A stretch of 64,000 bases of DNA, taken from NCBI GenBank assembly GCA_002365595.1, contig DFAM01000023.1:57051-121050 (forward strand). Direction: 5' to 3'. How positions within the stretch are numbered: position 1 is the first letter of the stretch; the number at the start of each line of letters is the position of its first letter. Shown here one piece after another: positions 34,338-44,133 of this stretch. This DNA is from Acinetobacter sp. UBA3106. Its GTDB lineage: Bacteria > Pseudomonadota > Gammaproteobacteria > Pseudomonadales > Moraxellaceae. The notes under the pieces are model-generated. The model searched no databases, was not told where the DNA came from, and was given only the letters and a program-made list of their open reading frames with translations. Made by a program: the position numbers and the translations under genes.

Positions 34338-35366
34338 ATGAAAATTTTACATATTGCGAATTTTGGCTTTAATAAACAAGGCGCGCATTTTTACTGTACA
34401 GACCGCAAAATTTCAGCGGGATTAATTGAAAATGGTCATTTTGTTTATGATTTCAGTTTTCGCGATATGGCGCGTATGGGAACAGTGTTCAAAACCAAAA
34501 AACTCGGTGCGAACTGGGCCAATAAAGAAATTCTAAAAATTGTGGATAATATTGAGCCGGACTTGGTTTTGGTGGGACATAGTGACTTGATGAGTCCAAA
34601 TGTGCTCAAAGAAATCAAGCAGCGTTATCCTCAAACCAAAATAGCTTTCTGGTACGTTGACCCCCTGTATCTGGAACAGAAACTCGGTTTTGTACGTGAA
34701 TTTTCACCCTATCTGGATGCCATTTTCTGTACCACGGGTGGTGAATATCTGAAAAAACTCAAGCAGCCGCATTTAAAAGTGGCTTATATGCCCAATGTGG
34801 GACATCGTAATGTAGAACAATTAAAACAGTTTGAATCAAGTAATATTGATAAGGAATTTATTTTCTGTGGCGTGGTGTATAAAGAGCCGGAACGTGAAAA
34901 ATTCCTTAAAGATTTGGCTGACACTTTAAAGAATAATCATATTCAATATCAGTATTATGGCTGTTTTGAACAGCCGGGCGTGTATGGGAAAGGCTATTAT
35001 AAAGTATTGTCTGAATCACGTATGGGACTGAATTATTCACGTAAAAATGATGTCACCTTATATAGTTCAGACCGGATTGTGCAGCTCACAGGCAATGGCT
35101 TATTAACATTTAGTCCACGAATTCCAGGCTTCGATAAATTATATTCTGATCAAGAAGTGATTTATTTTGATGATCAGTTTGATTTGGCTGAAAAAATTAA
35201 ATTTTATGCAGAACATCCAGTTGAGGCGAAGCGTATAGCGGAAGCGGGTTGGAATAAAACACGCAACAGTTTTAATGCTAAACGCATTAGCCAGTTTATG
35301 CTTGAAGTGACGTTTGATCAGCCATTGTCCGAAGCTTATGAATGGTCACATGAGGTATACGCATAA
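34338..35366 (+). CDS. CgeB-like GT-B glycosyltransferase
   Basis: A 342-residue GT-B protein. The N-terminal half has an open Rossmann pattern (KILHIANFGFNKQG). The C-terminal part (SDRIVQLTGNGLLTFSPRIP followed by an E/D-rich segment and AEAGWNKTRNSFN) matches the CgeB/Glyco_trans_1_2 type. Its stop overlaps the start of the deacetylase gene by one base (TAATG), so the two are coupled in the outer-core operon. Donor and acceptor unknown. Confidence 0.83.
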   Translation: MKILHIANFGFNKQGAHFYCTDRKISAGLIENGHFVYDFSFRDMARMGTVFKTKKLGANWANKEILKIVDNIEPDLVLVGHSDLMSPNVLKEIKQRYPQTKIAFWYVDPLYLEQKLGFVREFSPYLDAIFCTTGGEYLKKLKQPHLKVAYMPNVGHRNVEQLKQFESSNIDKEFIFCGVVYKEPEREKFLKDLADTLKNNHIQYQYYGCFEQPGVYGKGYYKVLSESRMGLNYSRKNDVTLYSSDRIVQLTGNGLLTFSPRIPGFDKLYSDQEVIYFDDQFDLAEKIKFYAEHPVEAKRIAEAGWNKTRNSFNAKRISQFMLEVTFDQPLSEAYEWSHEVYA

Positions 35367-36118
35367 TGTGGTTATTGTATGTGGTATTGGGTTTAGTCGT
35401 CTTTGTGGCAGTATTATATCTACTGGGAAATTATACCTTTTGGCTGCCATTTCGTAGCGCCAGTTTGCCAAGAATAGTCATGCTGCATCAAGTCACGCCA
35501 CATGTAGAAGCTTCAGGCATGAATATGCCCCCCGCCAAGTTTGAGCAACTGCTGCAATATCTAACTAAAAAGAAGTCTACATTCTGTTTTGTTTCGGAAC
35601 TGGATCAGTTTCAGGGGCAAAAAAATATCGTAGCATTATCCTTTGATGATGGATTCTTAGATAATTACCAGTATGCCTATCCCTTGCTGAAAAAATACCA
35701 TGCCAAGGCGACCATTTTCCTGGCAACCCAAATCGAAGGTATTGAAAAACTCAGCCCTGAACAGATTTGTGAAATGTCTGATTCAGGCGTGATTGAGTTT
35801 GGCGCGCATACCCAGCATCATGTTAATTTGCTGAAACTGTCCGATGAACAGGCTTTTGCAGAAATGCAGGCCTCAAAACAGGATGTTGAAGCACTGGTTG
35901 GACGTTGCCCAAGTTTTGCTTATCCCTTTGGCCGTTTTAATGAAAAGCATCAGCAAATGGCCAAAGAAATTGGTTTTAAAAATGCAGTGTCTACCCGCAA
36001 AAAAATCGAAGCCTATACAGCGGAAAATCAATTTAATATTCCTCGTGTCAGCACACACGGGGCGATGAATGCCTTACAAATGCGTATTGCCTTAGCCAAA
36101 GGACGTTATAAATTATGA
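35366..36118 (+). CDS. Polysaccharide deacetylase (NodB domain), outer-core locus
   Basis: A 250-residue protein with an N-terminal membrane anchor (about 2-25) and a NodB domain. LSFDDGFLDN supplies the catalytic and metal aspartates, FGAHTQHHVNL the His-rich metal site, and YPFGRFNEKH the conserved arginine block. It would remove acetyl groups from an N-acetylhexosamine in the core. Genes of this kind (called pda) are recurrent in Acinetobacter outer-core loci. It overlaps the next gene (ATGA). Confidence 0.88.
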   Translation: MWLLYVVLGLVVFVAVLYLLGNYTFWLPFRSASLPRIVMLHQVTPHVEASGMNMPPAKFEQLLQYLTKKKSTFCFVSELDQFQGQKNIVALSFDDGFLDNYQYAYPLLKKYHAKATIFLATQIEGIEKLSPEQICEMSDSGVIEFGAHTQHHVNLLKLSDEQAFAEMQASKQDVEALVGRCPSFAYPFGRFNEKHQQMAKEIGFKNAVSTRKKIEAYTAENQFNIPRVSTHGAMNALQMRIALAKGRYKL

Positions 36119-36891
36119 GTATTCCATGTAGTGTTTATATCGTCACTTTAAATTGCGGCGCATGGCTTCAAGATACCTTATACAGTGTGCGTGATTTTTC
36201 TGAAGTGATTATTTTGGATTCTGGCAGTACGGATGATACGTATGCGATTGCCCAGTCATTTCCGAATGTGCGCATTTCGCACCAAAACTGGCAGGGTTAT
36301 GCCGGACAAAAAAGTCTGGCCTTGGCGCAGTGTAAAAATGATTGGGTACTGAACCTGGATGGCGATGAAGTTCTGTCATCCGAGTTAAAAAATGAAATTG
36401 AACAGACCATTCAGGCCAATCAGATTGATGCCTTAATCACGCCAATTAATGACGTATTTTTGGGTGTGCCGAACAGCAAGCACACGAAAAAGCATGCCAA
36501 AGTACGCTTTTTCCGCAAAAGTAAAGGGCATTATGACCTGGAAAATGAGGTCCATGAAAATGTGCTTGTCGATGGTCAGAGTGTTCGTGCGCAAGGCGAT
36601 ATTTACCATTACGGTGAATCCAGCATTTTTGTCAAAGTGGAAAAAAACAATCAGTATTCCAATTTGAAAGCTGCCGAGAAATTTCAAAAAGGCAAAAATC
36701 CAAGCTTGTTAAAGTTGAGCTTAGTTATGCCGGTGACTTTCTTGAAATCATATTTCATCCGCCGGAGTTTTTTGAATGGCTGGCGTGGTTTTGTGAACAG
36801 CATGATTAATGCGTTTTATGCTTTTTTAAAAGAGGCCAAGTTGTTTGAACAGTATCAAAATGCGTCCAAGAATAAACAGGACAAGCCATGA
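36115..36891 (+). CDS. Family 2 glycosyltransferase (WaaE/KdtX-like)
   Basis: A 258-residue GT2 enzyme with VYIVTLNCGAWL, ILDSGSTDDTY and NLDGDEVLSSEL, the metal-binding aspartates. The residues NEVHENV and the C-terminal hydrophobic stretch followed by FLNGWRGF match the WaaE/KdtX-type subgroup, which adds glucose to the inner core heptose in other bacteria. It overlaps both neighbours (ATGA), so it is translated together with the deacetylase and the next glycosyltransferase. The actual sugar in this strain is unknown. Confidence 0.87.
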   Translation: MSIPCSVYIVTLNCGAWLQDTLYSVRDFSEVIILDSGSTDDTYAIAQSFPNVRISHQNWQGYAGQKSLALAQCKNDWVLNLDGDEVLSSELKNEIEQTIQANQIDALITPINDVFLGVPNSKHTKKHAKVRFFRKSKGHYDLENEVHENVLVDGQSVRAQGDIYHYGESSIFVKVEKNNQYSNLKAAEKFQKGKNPSLLKLSLVMPVTFLKSYFIRRSFLNGWRGFVNSMINAFYAFLKEAKLFEQYQNASKNKQDKP

Positions 36892-37922
36892 AGATTGTTC
36901 AGGTTTTGGCGACCAGTGGCGGTGTCGGTGGTTTAGAGCAGCACACATTTAATCTGGTCAATGAAATGTCATTGCAGCATGAAGTGCATATGATTGCACA
37001 TCCATGTTATGCAGAAAAGTTTAATCAACATGTACATTTTCATGCGCTTGATTTTGCTCGTAGTCGCTGGAATATTTTCTTACTCTGGCAGCTGAAAAAC
37101 TTGATCAATCAAATTCAGCCGGACATTGTGCATGCCCAGGCAGGTAAGGCAGCGGAGCTGATTTCCCGGATTCGACCATTTTTAGCCAATGTTAAAGTGG
37201 TGACGACTGTTCACGGCACCAAAAAGAATAAATCTGCTTATTTGGTGGGAGAAGCAGTCATTGCCGTGAGTCAGGCATTAACACAAGAGATTCCTGAGTC
37301 GAAAGCCCATGTGGTTTATAATGGGGTATATGCACAACCCAGTCTGACAGATGCACAAAAGCAGGCATTGAAAGCAGATATTGATAAGAATTTTCCTGCC
37401 TTGGGTGCGGGCAAAAAAAATGTGATGTGTATTGGCCGTTTAGAGCCAGTTAAAAATATTGCACTCTTGATTCAGGCCATGCAGTGTGTAGATGCCAATG
37501 TGTATATCATCGGTGATGGTTCATTACGCCCGGCACTTGAACAGCAAGTTGCTGAATTGAATATGCAAAATCAGGTCGCATTTTTAGGCTTTCGAACCGA
37601 TGCACGTGACTTGATTCAGTTGGCCGATGTCGTGGTGCTTTCATCAGACCGTGAAGGATTTCCTTTGGTGATGGTAGAAGCCTTACAGGCAGATAAAGTC
37701 ATGGCTGCAACGAAAGTGAATGGCGTAATTGAATGGCTGCCTGAAGCATATTTGGCTGAAATTGGCGATGTACAAGGATTACAGCAGGCCATTCAGAATG
37801 CGTTGAATGGCAATGCTCAGCAGGATTTTCTGCCCTTATTTGCTCAAGCCAAAGCGGAGTTGACTGTTGCTGCAATGACACAGCAAACGCTCAATATTTA
37901 TGAGCATTTGCTAAAGAGTTAG
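36888..37922 (+). CDS. Family 4 glycosyltransferase (GT-B)
   Basis: A 344-residue retaining GT-B enzyme with QVLATSGGVGGLEQHTFN at the N-terminus, CIGRLEPVKNIALLIQAM near residue 180, and SSDREGFPLVMVEALQADK, the E-x7-E donor-binding motif. It is the last of six tandem plus-strand outer-core genes. Its stop codon abuts, without a spacer, the stop of the minus-strand gene that follows. Confidence 0.88.
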   Translation: MKIVQVLATSGGVGGLEQHTFNLVNEMSLQHEVHMIAHPCYAEKFNQHVHFHALDFARSRWNIFLLWQLKNLINQIQPDIVHAQAGKAAELISRIRPFLANVKVVTTVHGTKKNKSAYLVGEAVIAVSQALTQEIPESKAHVVYNGVYAQPSLTDAQKQALKADIDKNFPALGAGKKNVMCIGRLEPVKNIALLIQAMQCVDANVYIIGDGSLRPALEQQVAELNMQNQVAFLGFRTDARDLIQLADVVVLSSDREGFPLVMVEALQADKVMAATKVNGVIEWLPEAYLAEIGDVQGLQQAIQNALNGNAQQDFLPLFAQAKAELTVAAMTQQTLNIYEHLLKS

Positions 37923-38807
37923 CTATTGCTTAGCGGATAAACGAATTGCATCCAGCACCACAAAGTTATTTTCTGCATTAATAGTGTGGCAGCCATCGTC
38001 CTCATTGTTCCAGTTTGGCAATACCACTTCTAAAAGGTGTTCTTGATAAACCGTCGGGCTAAGTTGAATAATTTCTTTTAGCTCAATATTGCCGCCATAG
38101 CGTTTGAGTGAATCCTGGCTTGGTCGAACCAGTTTGTCATTGTAAATAAAAGGTTTGCCTGCCATACGGAACTGTTGCTGGCCTTTGCACACCGGGTTTT
38201 GCGGATGCTCTTGCCAGTCTGAATTAAGAATATCTTTAGTAAAGAACAGGTCTAAACGGTCACCAAACTTTTTACAGTTTCTGCGTGTCGAGCTAAACAG
38301 GTACCACATGCCTTCATGGTAAAAAGGTGTGCTATCGACAGCTTCAATACCTTCCAGAATATTGGAATGTTTTTCCCATTTCAGAGGAAACTCGGTACAT
38401 TTCCACAGCTCAATGGTCTTATTGGCACTGGTTTCGGGAATCATGTACCAGTCATTTTCGATTTTAAATACGCATGGATAAGACAAGTGATAATCCAGTT
38501 TTAAAATGGTTTGTGGTTCTGTATAGCGTCCATCTTTGAAAATTTCCAGCACTGAGAGAAACCCTACAGGGTGTACATCATCAACTTCTTCAAAGAAAAT
38601 AAAATGACGATCATTTTCCTGCACATAAAAACAGTCTGCAAAAGTGAATTTTCCGGGCGAATGGATTTCAAATAAATTATGTAGCTGATCTTGGCTTTTT
38701 AAGGGGTGATCAAGCCAGCCAAAGCGCATGTACCAATGAGAATTAAACTTTTTGAGTTGTTGGTTTTGTTGAAATTTGTACCACTTCTTTAAAATTGTAC
38801 GCATCAT
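37923..38807 (-). CDS. Beta-propeller glycosylase/GINT1-like protein of outer-core locus (ghy-type)
   Basis: A 294-residue protein whose repeated aromatic and acidic blades (ADCFYVQENDRHFIFFEEV, YPCVFKIENDWYMIPET, STPFYHEGMWYLFSST) form the five-bladed propeller seen in GH43/GH32-like and glucosamine-inositolphosphorylceramide-transferase-like proteins. Genes of this class, labelled ghy, occur in Acinetobacter outer-core loci. It is convergent with the GT4 gene and divergent from the GT25 gene. Whether it cleaves or transfers sugars is unresolved. Confidence 0.78.
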   Translation of the reverse strand: MMRTILKKWYKFQQNQQLKKFNSHWYMRFGWLDHPLKSQDQLHNLFEIHSPGKFTFADCFYVQENDRHFIFFEEVDDVHPVGFLSVLEIFKDGRYTEPQTILKLDYHLSYPCVFKIENDWYMIPETSANKTIELWKCTEFPLKWEKHSNILEGIEAVDSTPFYHEGMWYLFSSTRRNCKKFGDRLDLFFTKDILNSDWQEHPQNPVCKGQQQFRMAGKPFIYNDKLVRPSQDSLKRYGGNIELKEIIQLSPTVYQEHLLEVVLPNWNNEDDGCHTINAENNFVVLDAIRLSAKQ

Positions 38808-38886
38808 ATAAGTAAGGAAACATATAAGGCTATCTATCCAATTCTACATTAGATATTATGCGATTAGGGTAAAAGCGGTACATTTT

Positions 38887-39648
38887 ATGAAAACTTACAT
38901 CGTCAGTATTGAAGAAGATAATTCTCCTCGCTTAAATAAATTATTTAGCCAGCCTTTTTTTAAAGATGGGCAGACTAAATTCTGCAAAGTAGGTATTAAG
39001 GGAGGGAATTTATCTGCTAAACAATATTTTGAATTGGGTGTAAAAGGCCGGTCTAAACCATTATCACCTAGCATGGTGGGATGTACTTTGTCTCATTTAG
39101 AAGCGTTAAAAGCCTTTTTAGCTACAGATGATGAATATGCTCTTGTCATTGAAGATGATGCAATTTTTCCAAATGATTTAACGATTGAAAAATTATCAAC
39201 AGCATTGTCTTCGCTTAAGTTACCTAGAAATACCTTGTTCAGTATAGGGGGCATTCGGATGAAAGAATGTCAAAAAGTTCGTGGAGATATTTTAGATCAA
39301 GAGTTTTTATCTCAGAAAATTTTAAAAGTATCACCAGATTTTTATCAGCGAATTTGTTATGCCGTTGCCTATATTGTTGATCGGGAAATTGCGCAGACAT
39401 TGATTAATTATCATCGTCCTGTGCGAGCAGCAGATGACTGGCGATATTTAACTGATTTCAATGAAACAGCCTCGATTTTGATGACAGCAATTGTTGATCA
39501 TCCAATAATTGCTGCTGGGGAGCAGAACTCACAGCTTAGCTCAATTGAACAGGAAAGAGTTGAAAGTTCAGATGTACCTATGAGTCGTTTTGGTACACCT
39601 TTACGATATAATATTGCAAAGTTTTTATACAAAAAATATCCAAAATAA
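38887..39648 (+). CDS. Family 25 glycosyltransferase (LOS galactosyltransferase-like)
   Basis: A 253-residue protein with the GT25 pattern: GCTLSHLEALKAF near residue 65, and VIEDDAIFP, the metal-binding acidic motif, near residue 88. GT25 enzymes add galactose or glucose in lipooligosaccharide of Neisseria and Haemophilus. Base composition is noticeably more AT-rich than the six genes before ghy. It stands alone between a divergent and a convergent gene. Confidence 0.85.
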   Translation: MKTYIVSIEEDNSPRLNKLFSQPFFKDGQTKFCKVGIKGGNLSAKQYFELGVKGRSKPLSPSMVGCTLSHLEALKAFLATDDEYALVIEDDAIFPNDLTIEKLSTALSSLKLPRNTLFSIGGIRMKECQKVRGDILDQEFLSQKILKVSPDFYQRICYAVAYIVDREIAQTLINYHRPVRAADDWRYLTDFNETASILMTAIVDHPIIAAGEQNSQLSSIEQERVESSDVPMSRFGTPLRYNIAKFLYKKYPK

Positions 39649-39754
39649 AAATATTTTTTCTTAAGTAAACAGTTTTGAAGAAAAAATTATTACCATTATA
39701 ATTTTATAAAGGTACTCTAGATATACAATCTTAAGTAATACGGTTTTTTCATAT

Positions 39755-40681
39755 TTAAAAATCTATAAGAGAATCTTTTTTAAATTTTTGTTTTAGTAAA
39801 TAAGGAGAAATAAGTGCTCGATCTGATCCTATAAGCTTAATAAGTTTTGGCATAATATCCGGCCTTCGCATTAATATAAGTGATTCAATAAAGTAAGTAT
39901 GAGATTTAGCACCTATATTTTGATAAAGAAAAGCATTTTTATCACAATTGATTAATGAAATACTTGCTTTAGTTTCTCTTAATACTTTTTGACAAACAAC
40001 ATATGCAATTAAGTATTCAAGTATTCCTATTTTTTGAAAATAATCGGAATAGTTAGGAATGGTTTTTTTTATTTCTAAAATATAATTCTTCGATCCTAAA
40101 TTTAATGCATAAATTAATTCATCTAACCATTTTTTGAAGAAAATATTTCCTTTTTCTGAAGCTAAAAGCCAATTTTCAATGACGGGATATTCAGGTACAG
40201 TAACATTTTCTGCCCTGTAATATCCAAATGCAGATGTTCTGTTTTTATTGCAAATATCAATAATCCAATCTAAATTAGAATAAGTTATGATACTGCCATC
40301 TAGCCATATACCACCATAATGATATAGTAAATAGAACCTTATTAAGTCTGATTTTTGCTGAGGAGTAAGATTATTAAATTCAGTAAAATTCAGGTCGCAA
40401 AAAGATGCAGTATTTTTTATATTTAAAACATTAATTTGATAGGTTGGATTTAGTTTTTTTATTTGATCAAAACATTTTTGAACAATAGGGGGGATTTCTG
40501 AGTCCCAGTACATCCATATTATTTTAGGTATATTAATTTCATGTGAATCATCTATTGGATTTAAAATGATAGGATCTGCATAATTGTCTGGATTTAAATT
40601 TTTTAATCTAATGTTTTTATAATATCTTATATTTAATGACACTAGACGAAATATTTTTCTTATAGATTTTCTTAATCCCAT
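39755..40681 (-). CDS. GT32/capsular polysaccharide synthesis-type glycosyltransferase
   Basis: A 308-residue protein with KIIWMYWDSEIPPIVQKC at the start of the domain and the DXD region YHYGGIWLDGSI, the signature of the sugar-binding DXD / Caps_synth group. Sequence is strongly AT-rich with many Ile, Asn and Lys codons, unlike the housekeeping genes around. This suggests recent exchange of this part of the outer-core locus. It is convergent with the GT25 gene. Sugar unknown. Confidence 0.83.
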   Translation of the reverse strand: MGLRKSIRKIFRLVSLNIRYYKNIRLKNLNPDNYADPIILNPIDDSHEINIPKIIWMYWDSEIPPIVQKCFDQIKKLNPTYQINVLNIKNTASFCDLNFTEFNNLTPQQKSDLIRFYLLYHYGGIWLDGSIITYSNLDWIIDICNKNRTSAFGYYRAENVTVPEYPVIENWLLASEKGNIFFKKWLDELIYALNLGSKNYILEIKKTIPNYSDYFQKIGILEYLIAYVVCQKVLRETKASISLINCDKNAFLYQNIGAKSHTYFIESLILMRRPDIMPKLIKLIGSDRALISPYLLKQKFKKDSLIDF

Positions 40682-40780
40682 TCAATAGCCTTTTAAATTT
40701 AAATATTATAAAATTTTAAAAATAAATATCTTAAAAAAGATTTATTTTTGTACTTTGAAATTTTTTCAGAAATATCGTAG

Positions 40781-40999
40781 TTATTCCTTATCCGGATTTC
40801 CTCTCAATACCATATAAATTAATCCCACAAAAATAAGTAAGGCTCCGCCTAAACTGCTGACACAAAAATATAGAATGCGTTCGTTTGTATGCATGTTAAA
40901 TAAGCCATTGGCTAGGATATAACGCATAAATAGCCACTGCACAACAGAAAACACAATCAACATAATGCCACGATTACGAACAGCGGGACGCATAGCCAT
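40781..40999 (-). CDS. Small two-helix membrane protein, unknown
   Basis: A 72-residue protein with two membrane helices (about 11-30 and 44-65), a basic N-terminus (MRPAVRNR) and a polar tail. It lies at the right edge of the variable outer-core genes. No family is recognised. An ATG two codons downstream is an equal start candidate. Confidence 0.65.
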   Translation of the reverse strand: MAMRPAVRNRGIMLIVFSVVQWLFMRYILANGLFNMHTNERILYFCVSSLGGALLIFVGLIYMVLRGNPDKE

Positions 41000-41121
41000 A
41001 GCTTGCTTGACTCAATAATAGAAAAACAGGGCTATTATGCCATTAGCAGCCAGCAATCTCAATTCATTCCATTTTGGTGTTCTGTTCACCTAACTTGAGA
41101 TGAGAAGGGGAAAGATAATAT

Positions 41122-41988
41122 TTAAACTCTATAGGGATTAACATTTCCATAACAATTTCTAAAGCGTTTATAAGACCAAATATACTGTTCTGGCATTTTC
41201 GCAATCATGAGCTCCATTTCTTGATTTAAGCATCCAACACTTTTTTGCAGCTCTTTTGATGAGATTTCCGTTGATAGAGGAATACATTGAATATCGAAAC
41301 TAGATGTATCGGGATTTCTTGTACAGCTTAAGCCCACTACATTGCACTGAGTTTTATATGCTAATTTAGAAACAATGGTAGCGGATAGGGTATTTTGCTG
41401 AAAAAAATGAGCATAAATACCCCCCGAAGATTTAGGTAAATGATCGGGAAGAACTACCGTAAGACCACCTTGCTTTAAGTATTTGAAAATAGAACGTACA
41501 CCGGTTTCATCGGCAGGAACCAATATTGCGTTAGTCTTTTGACGTGATTCTAAAATATAGCGATTTATGCCTTTTATCTTATTTGGCTTATACATAATCA
41601 TGGGTTGAGTATGTGTACAAAGCCAGGCATTTAATAGTTCCCAGCTACCAAAATGTGGCACGACGACAATAACGCCTTTTTGATTGGTCAAGGCTTCTGT
41701 TAAATAGTTTGTACCATGAATTTTATTTAAGAGTTTTAAACTGTATTGAGGTGACATCCCCCAGCATTTAATACATTCTACATAACTTAAACATTGACTT
41801 CGAATACTTTCATGAAGCAACTTTGCTCTTTGCACTACTGTCAATTCTGGGTAAGCCAACTTTAGATTAATACAAGTTATACGTTTAAATGACGAATTGC
41901 TTCTACAGAGTAGCCATGCTGCAAAGCAGGCTAGATTTTGCAGCATACGTAAAGGTAGTAAGGCTAGAACTTTAAATAAAAAGTACAT
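41122..41988 (-). CDS. Lipid A late acyltransferase (LpxL/LpxM family)
   Basis: A 288-residue acyltransferase with an N-terminal hydrophobic anchor and the HX4E catalytic box in VVVPHFGSWELLNAW near residue 110. TVVLPDHLPKSSGG marks the second conserved block and AKMPEQYIWSYKRFRN the C-terminal signature of lipid A acyltransferases. It probably adds a secondary acyl chain to lipid A. It lies between the outer-core genes and aspS. It is a different paralogue from the one in the APE operon. Confidence 0.86.
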   Translation of the reverse strand: MYFLFKVLALLPLRMLQNLACFAAWLLCRSNSSFKRITCINLKLAYPELTVVQRAKLLHESIRSQCLSYVECIKCWGMSPQYSLKLLNKIHGTNYLTEALTNQKGVIVVVPHFGSWELLNAWLCTHTQPMIMYKPNKIKGINRYILESRQKTNAILVPADETGVRSIFKYLKQGGLTVVLPDHLPKSSGGIYAHFFQQNTLSATIVSKLAYKTQCNVVGLSCTRNPDTSSFDIQCIPLSTEISSKELQKSVGCLNQEMELMIAKMPEQYIWSYKRFRNCYGNVNPYRV

Positions 41989-42221
41989 AAATTCTTAAAG
42001 GACTCTTGAAGTATTAGGTTAAATTAGAATGTTGACAAGAGTCTAAAAATCTAAGATAGAAATGATTAAAAAAGAATCTTACTAACAAGATAGAATGAAT
42101 TAAATTAGTGTAATAATGCACATAGGATTTAATTCTTAAACAAGATAACATATCGCATCTAGTGAATTATTATCAAAAATTATCAAATTTTAATTATTTT
42201 CTATCCTATTTTTGAAACAAT

Positions 42222-42250
42222 AAAAAACCCTGCCTAAGCAGGGTTTTGAT
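42222..42250 (-). terminator. Intrinsic terminator of aspS
   Basis: AAAACCCTGC-TTAG-GCAGGGTTTT read on the minus strand, followed by T-rich sequence, 19 bases after the aspS stop. Confidence 0.88.
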
Positions 42251-42268
42251 CACTGAACTAATAAAACA

Positions 42269-44059
42269 TTAAACTTCTTGTTTAGTTTCAGCTTTAGGTT
42301 TTTCGCGTAAACGGATACCCAAATCACGTAATTGATTGCCTTCAACTGGAGCAGGTGCTTGAGTTAATGGACATTCAGCAGTTTTGGTTTTCGGGAATGC
42401 AATCACGTCACGGATTGAAGATGAACCTGTCATCAACATCACCAAACGGTCAAGACCGAATGCCAAGCCACCATGAGGAGGCGCACCGAATTTCAATGCA
42501 TTTAACAAGAAGCTGAATTTCTCTTCGGCTTCTTCTTCAGAAATACCCAGCGCTTCGAAGATCGCTTTTTGCATTTCTAAGTTAAAGATACGCAGTGAAC
42601 CACCACCAATTTCAGTACCGTTCAATACCATATCGTAAGCAACAGAAAGTGCAGCACCTGGATTGTTCTTCACTTCTTCAACGCTTGATTTAGGCAGCGT
42701 GAATGGGTGATGCACAGATGTCCATTTACCGTCATCTGTTTCTTCAAACATAGGGAAATCAACAACCCAAAGTGGCGCCCACTCGCAAGTCGCCATCTTC
42801 ATGTCATGACCGACTTTAATACGTAAAGCACCCATTGCATCATTGACAACTTTGGCTTTGTCCGCACCGAAGAATACGATATCGCCATTTTCAGCGCCAA
42901 CACGTTTCAACAAATCAAGCACGATTGGCTCGATGAATTTAACGATTGGAGATTGCAGACCTTCAATACCTTTTTCAAGTTCGTTGACTTTAATGTAAGC
43001 CAAGCCTTTTGCACCGTAGATGCCAACGAATTTAGTGTATTCATCAATTTGGCTACGTGGCAGCGCACCAGCACCTGGTACGCGAAGCGCAACGATACGG
43101 CCTTTAGGATCTTTAGCTGGACCTGCGAATACTTTAAACTCAACGTCTTGCATCATGTCTGCAACGTCAACCAGTTTCAAAGGAATACGTAAGTCAGGTT
43201 TATCAGATGCATAGTCGCGCATTGCGTCTGCATAAGTCATACGCGGGAATTTGTCGAATTGAACGTCTAGAAGTTCTTTGAACATCTTGATCGTTAATGT
43301 TTCCATCAAATCCATAATGTCATCGTCACTCATGAACGATGTTTCAACGTCGATTTGGGTGAATTCAGGCTGACGGTCAGCACGTAAGTCTTCATCACGG
43401 AAACATTTAGCGATTTGGTAGTAACGATCGATACCGCCTACCATCAACAACTGTTTGAACAGCTGTGGAGACTGTGGAAGTGCATAGAAGCTACCGTTAG
43501 AAACACGACTTGGAACGAGGTAGTCACGTGCACCTTCAGGCGTCGCACGAGTCAAAATCGGTGTTTCAACATCTAAGAAACCATTTTCTTCAAAGTAGTT
43601 ACGAATTAGGTTGGTTAATTTAGAACGGAAACGCAGACGTTCTAACATCTCTGGACGACGGATGTCCAAGAAACGATATTTCAAACGCACTTCTTCAGAA
43701 ATATTGGTGTTTTCGTCATTTAATGGGAATGGCGGAGTTTCAGATGCAGCAAGAACTTCGATTTCTTTACCCAGAACTTCGATTTGACCGCTAGTGATAT
43801 TCGCGTTTTCAGTACCTGCATAACGACGACGTACGCGGCCTGTAATTTTTAATACAAATTCTGAACGTGATTTGTCCGCAGTTGCGAATGCTTCAGGGGT
43901 ATCTGGGTCAATAACCACTTGAACAAGACCGTCACGGTCACGCATGTCCAGGAAGATAACACCACCGTGGTCACGGCGACGGTGTACCCAACCGCATAAT
44001 GTTACGGTCTGGTCAATTTGGGCTTCAGTTAATGAGCCACAGTAATGAGTTCGCATCAT
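42269..44059 (-). CDS. aspS: Aspartyl-tRNA synthetase
   Basis: A 596-residue bacterial-type AspRS. It has the N-terminal OB-fold (CGWVHRRRDHGGVIFLDMRD), class II motif 2 (FRDEDLRADRQPEFTQID), the GAD insertion and motif 3 (GGLAFGLDRLVMLMTG). It charges tRNA-Asp. Two adjacent ATG codons at the start are equivalent. In Acinetobacter it marks the right border of the outer-core locus. Confidence 0.96.
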   Translation of the reverse strand: MMRTHYCGSLTEAQIDQTVTLCGWVHRRRDHGGVIFLDMRDRDGLVQVVIDPDTPEAFATADKSRSEFVLKITGRVRRRYAGTENANITSGQIEVLGKEIEVLAASETPPFPLNDENTNISEEVRLKYRFLDIRRPEMLERLRFRSKLTNLIRNYFEENGFLDVETPILTRATPEGARDYLVPSRVSNGSFYALPQSPQLFKQLLMVGGIDRYYQIAKCFRDEDLRADRQPEFTQIDVETSFMSDDDIMDLMETLTIKMFKELLDVQFDKFPRMTYADAMRDYASDKPDLRIPLKLVDVADMMQDVEFKVFAGPAKDPKGRIVALRVPGAGALPRSQIDEYTKFVGIYGAKGLAYIKVNELEKGIEGLQSPIVKFIEPIVLDLLKRVGAENGDIVFFGADKAKVVNDAMGALRIKVGHDMKMATCEWAPLWVVDFPMFEETDDGKWTSVHHPFTLPKSSVEEVKNNPGAALSVAYDMVLNGTEIGGGSLRIFNLEMQKAIFEALGISEEEAEEKFSFLLNALKFGAPPHGGLAFGLDRLVMLMTGSSSIRDVIAFPKTKTAECPLTQAPAPVEGNQLRDLGIRLREKPKAETKQEV

Positions 44060-44133
44060 AGCGTAAAAAATCCAACTATATGGGTTAAGGTCAGCGTATA
44101 CGTAAACAGCGTACCGCTTTTTCGAATGTTGAA

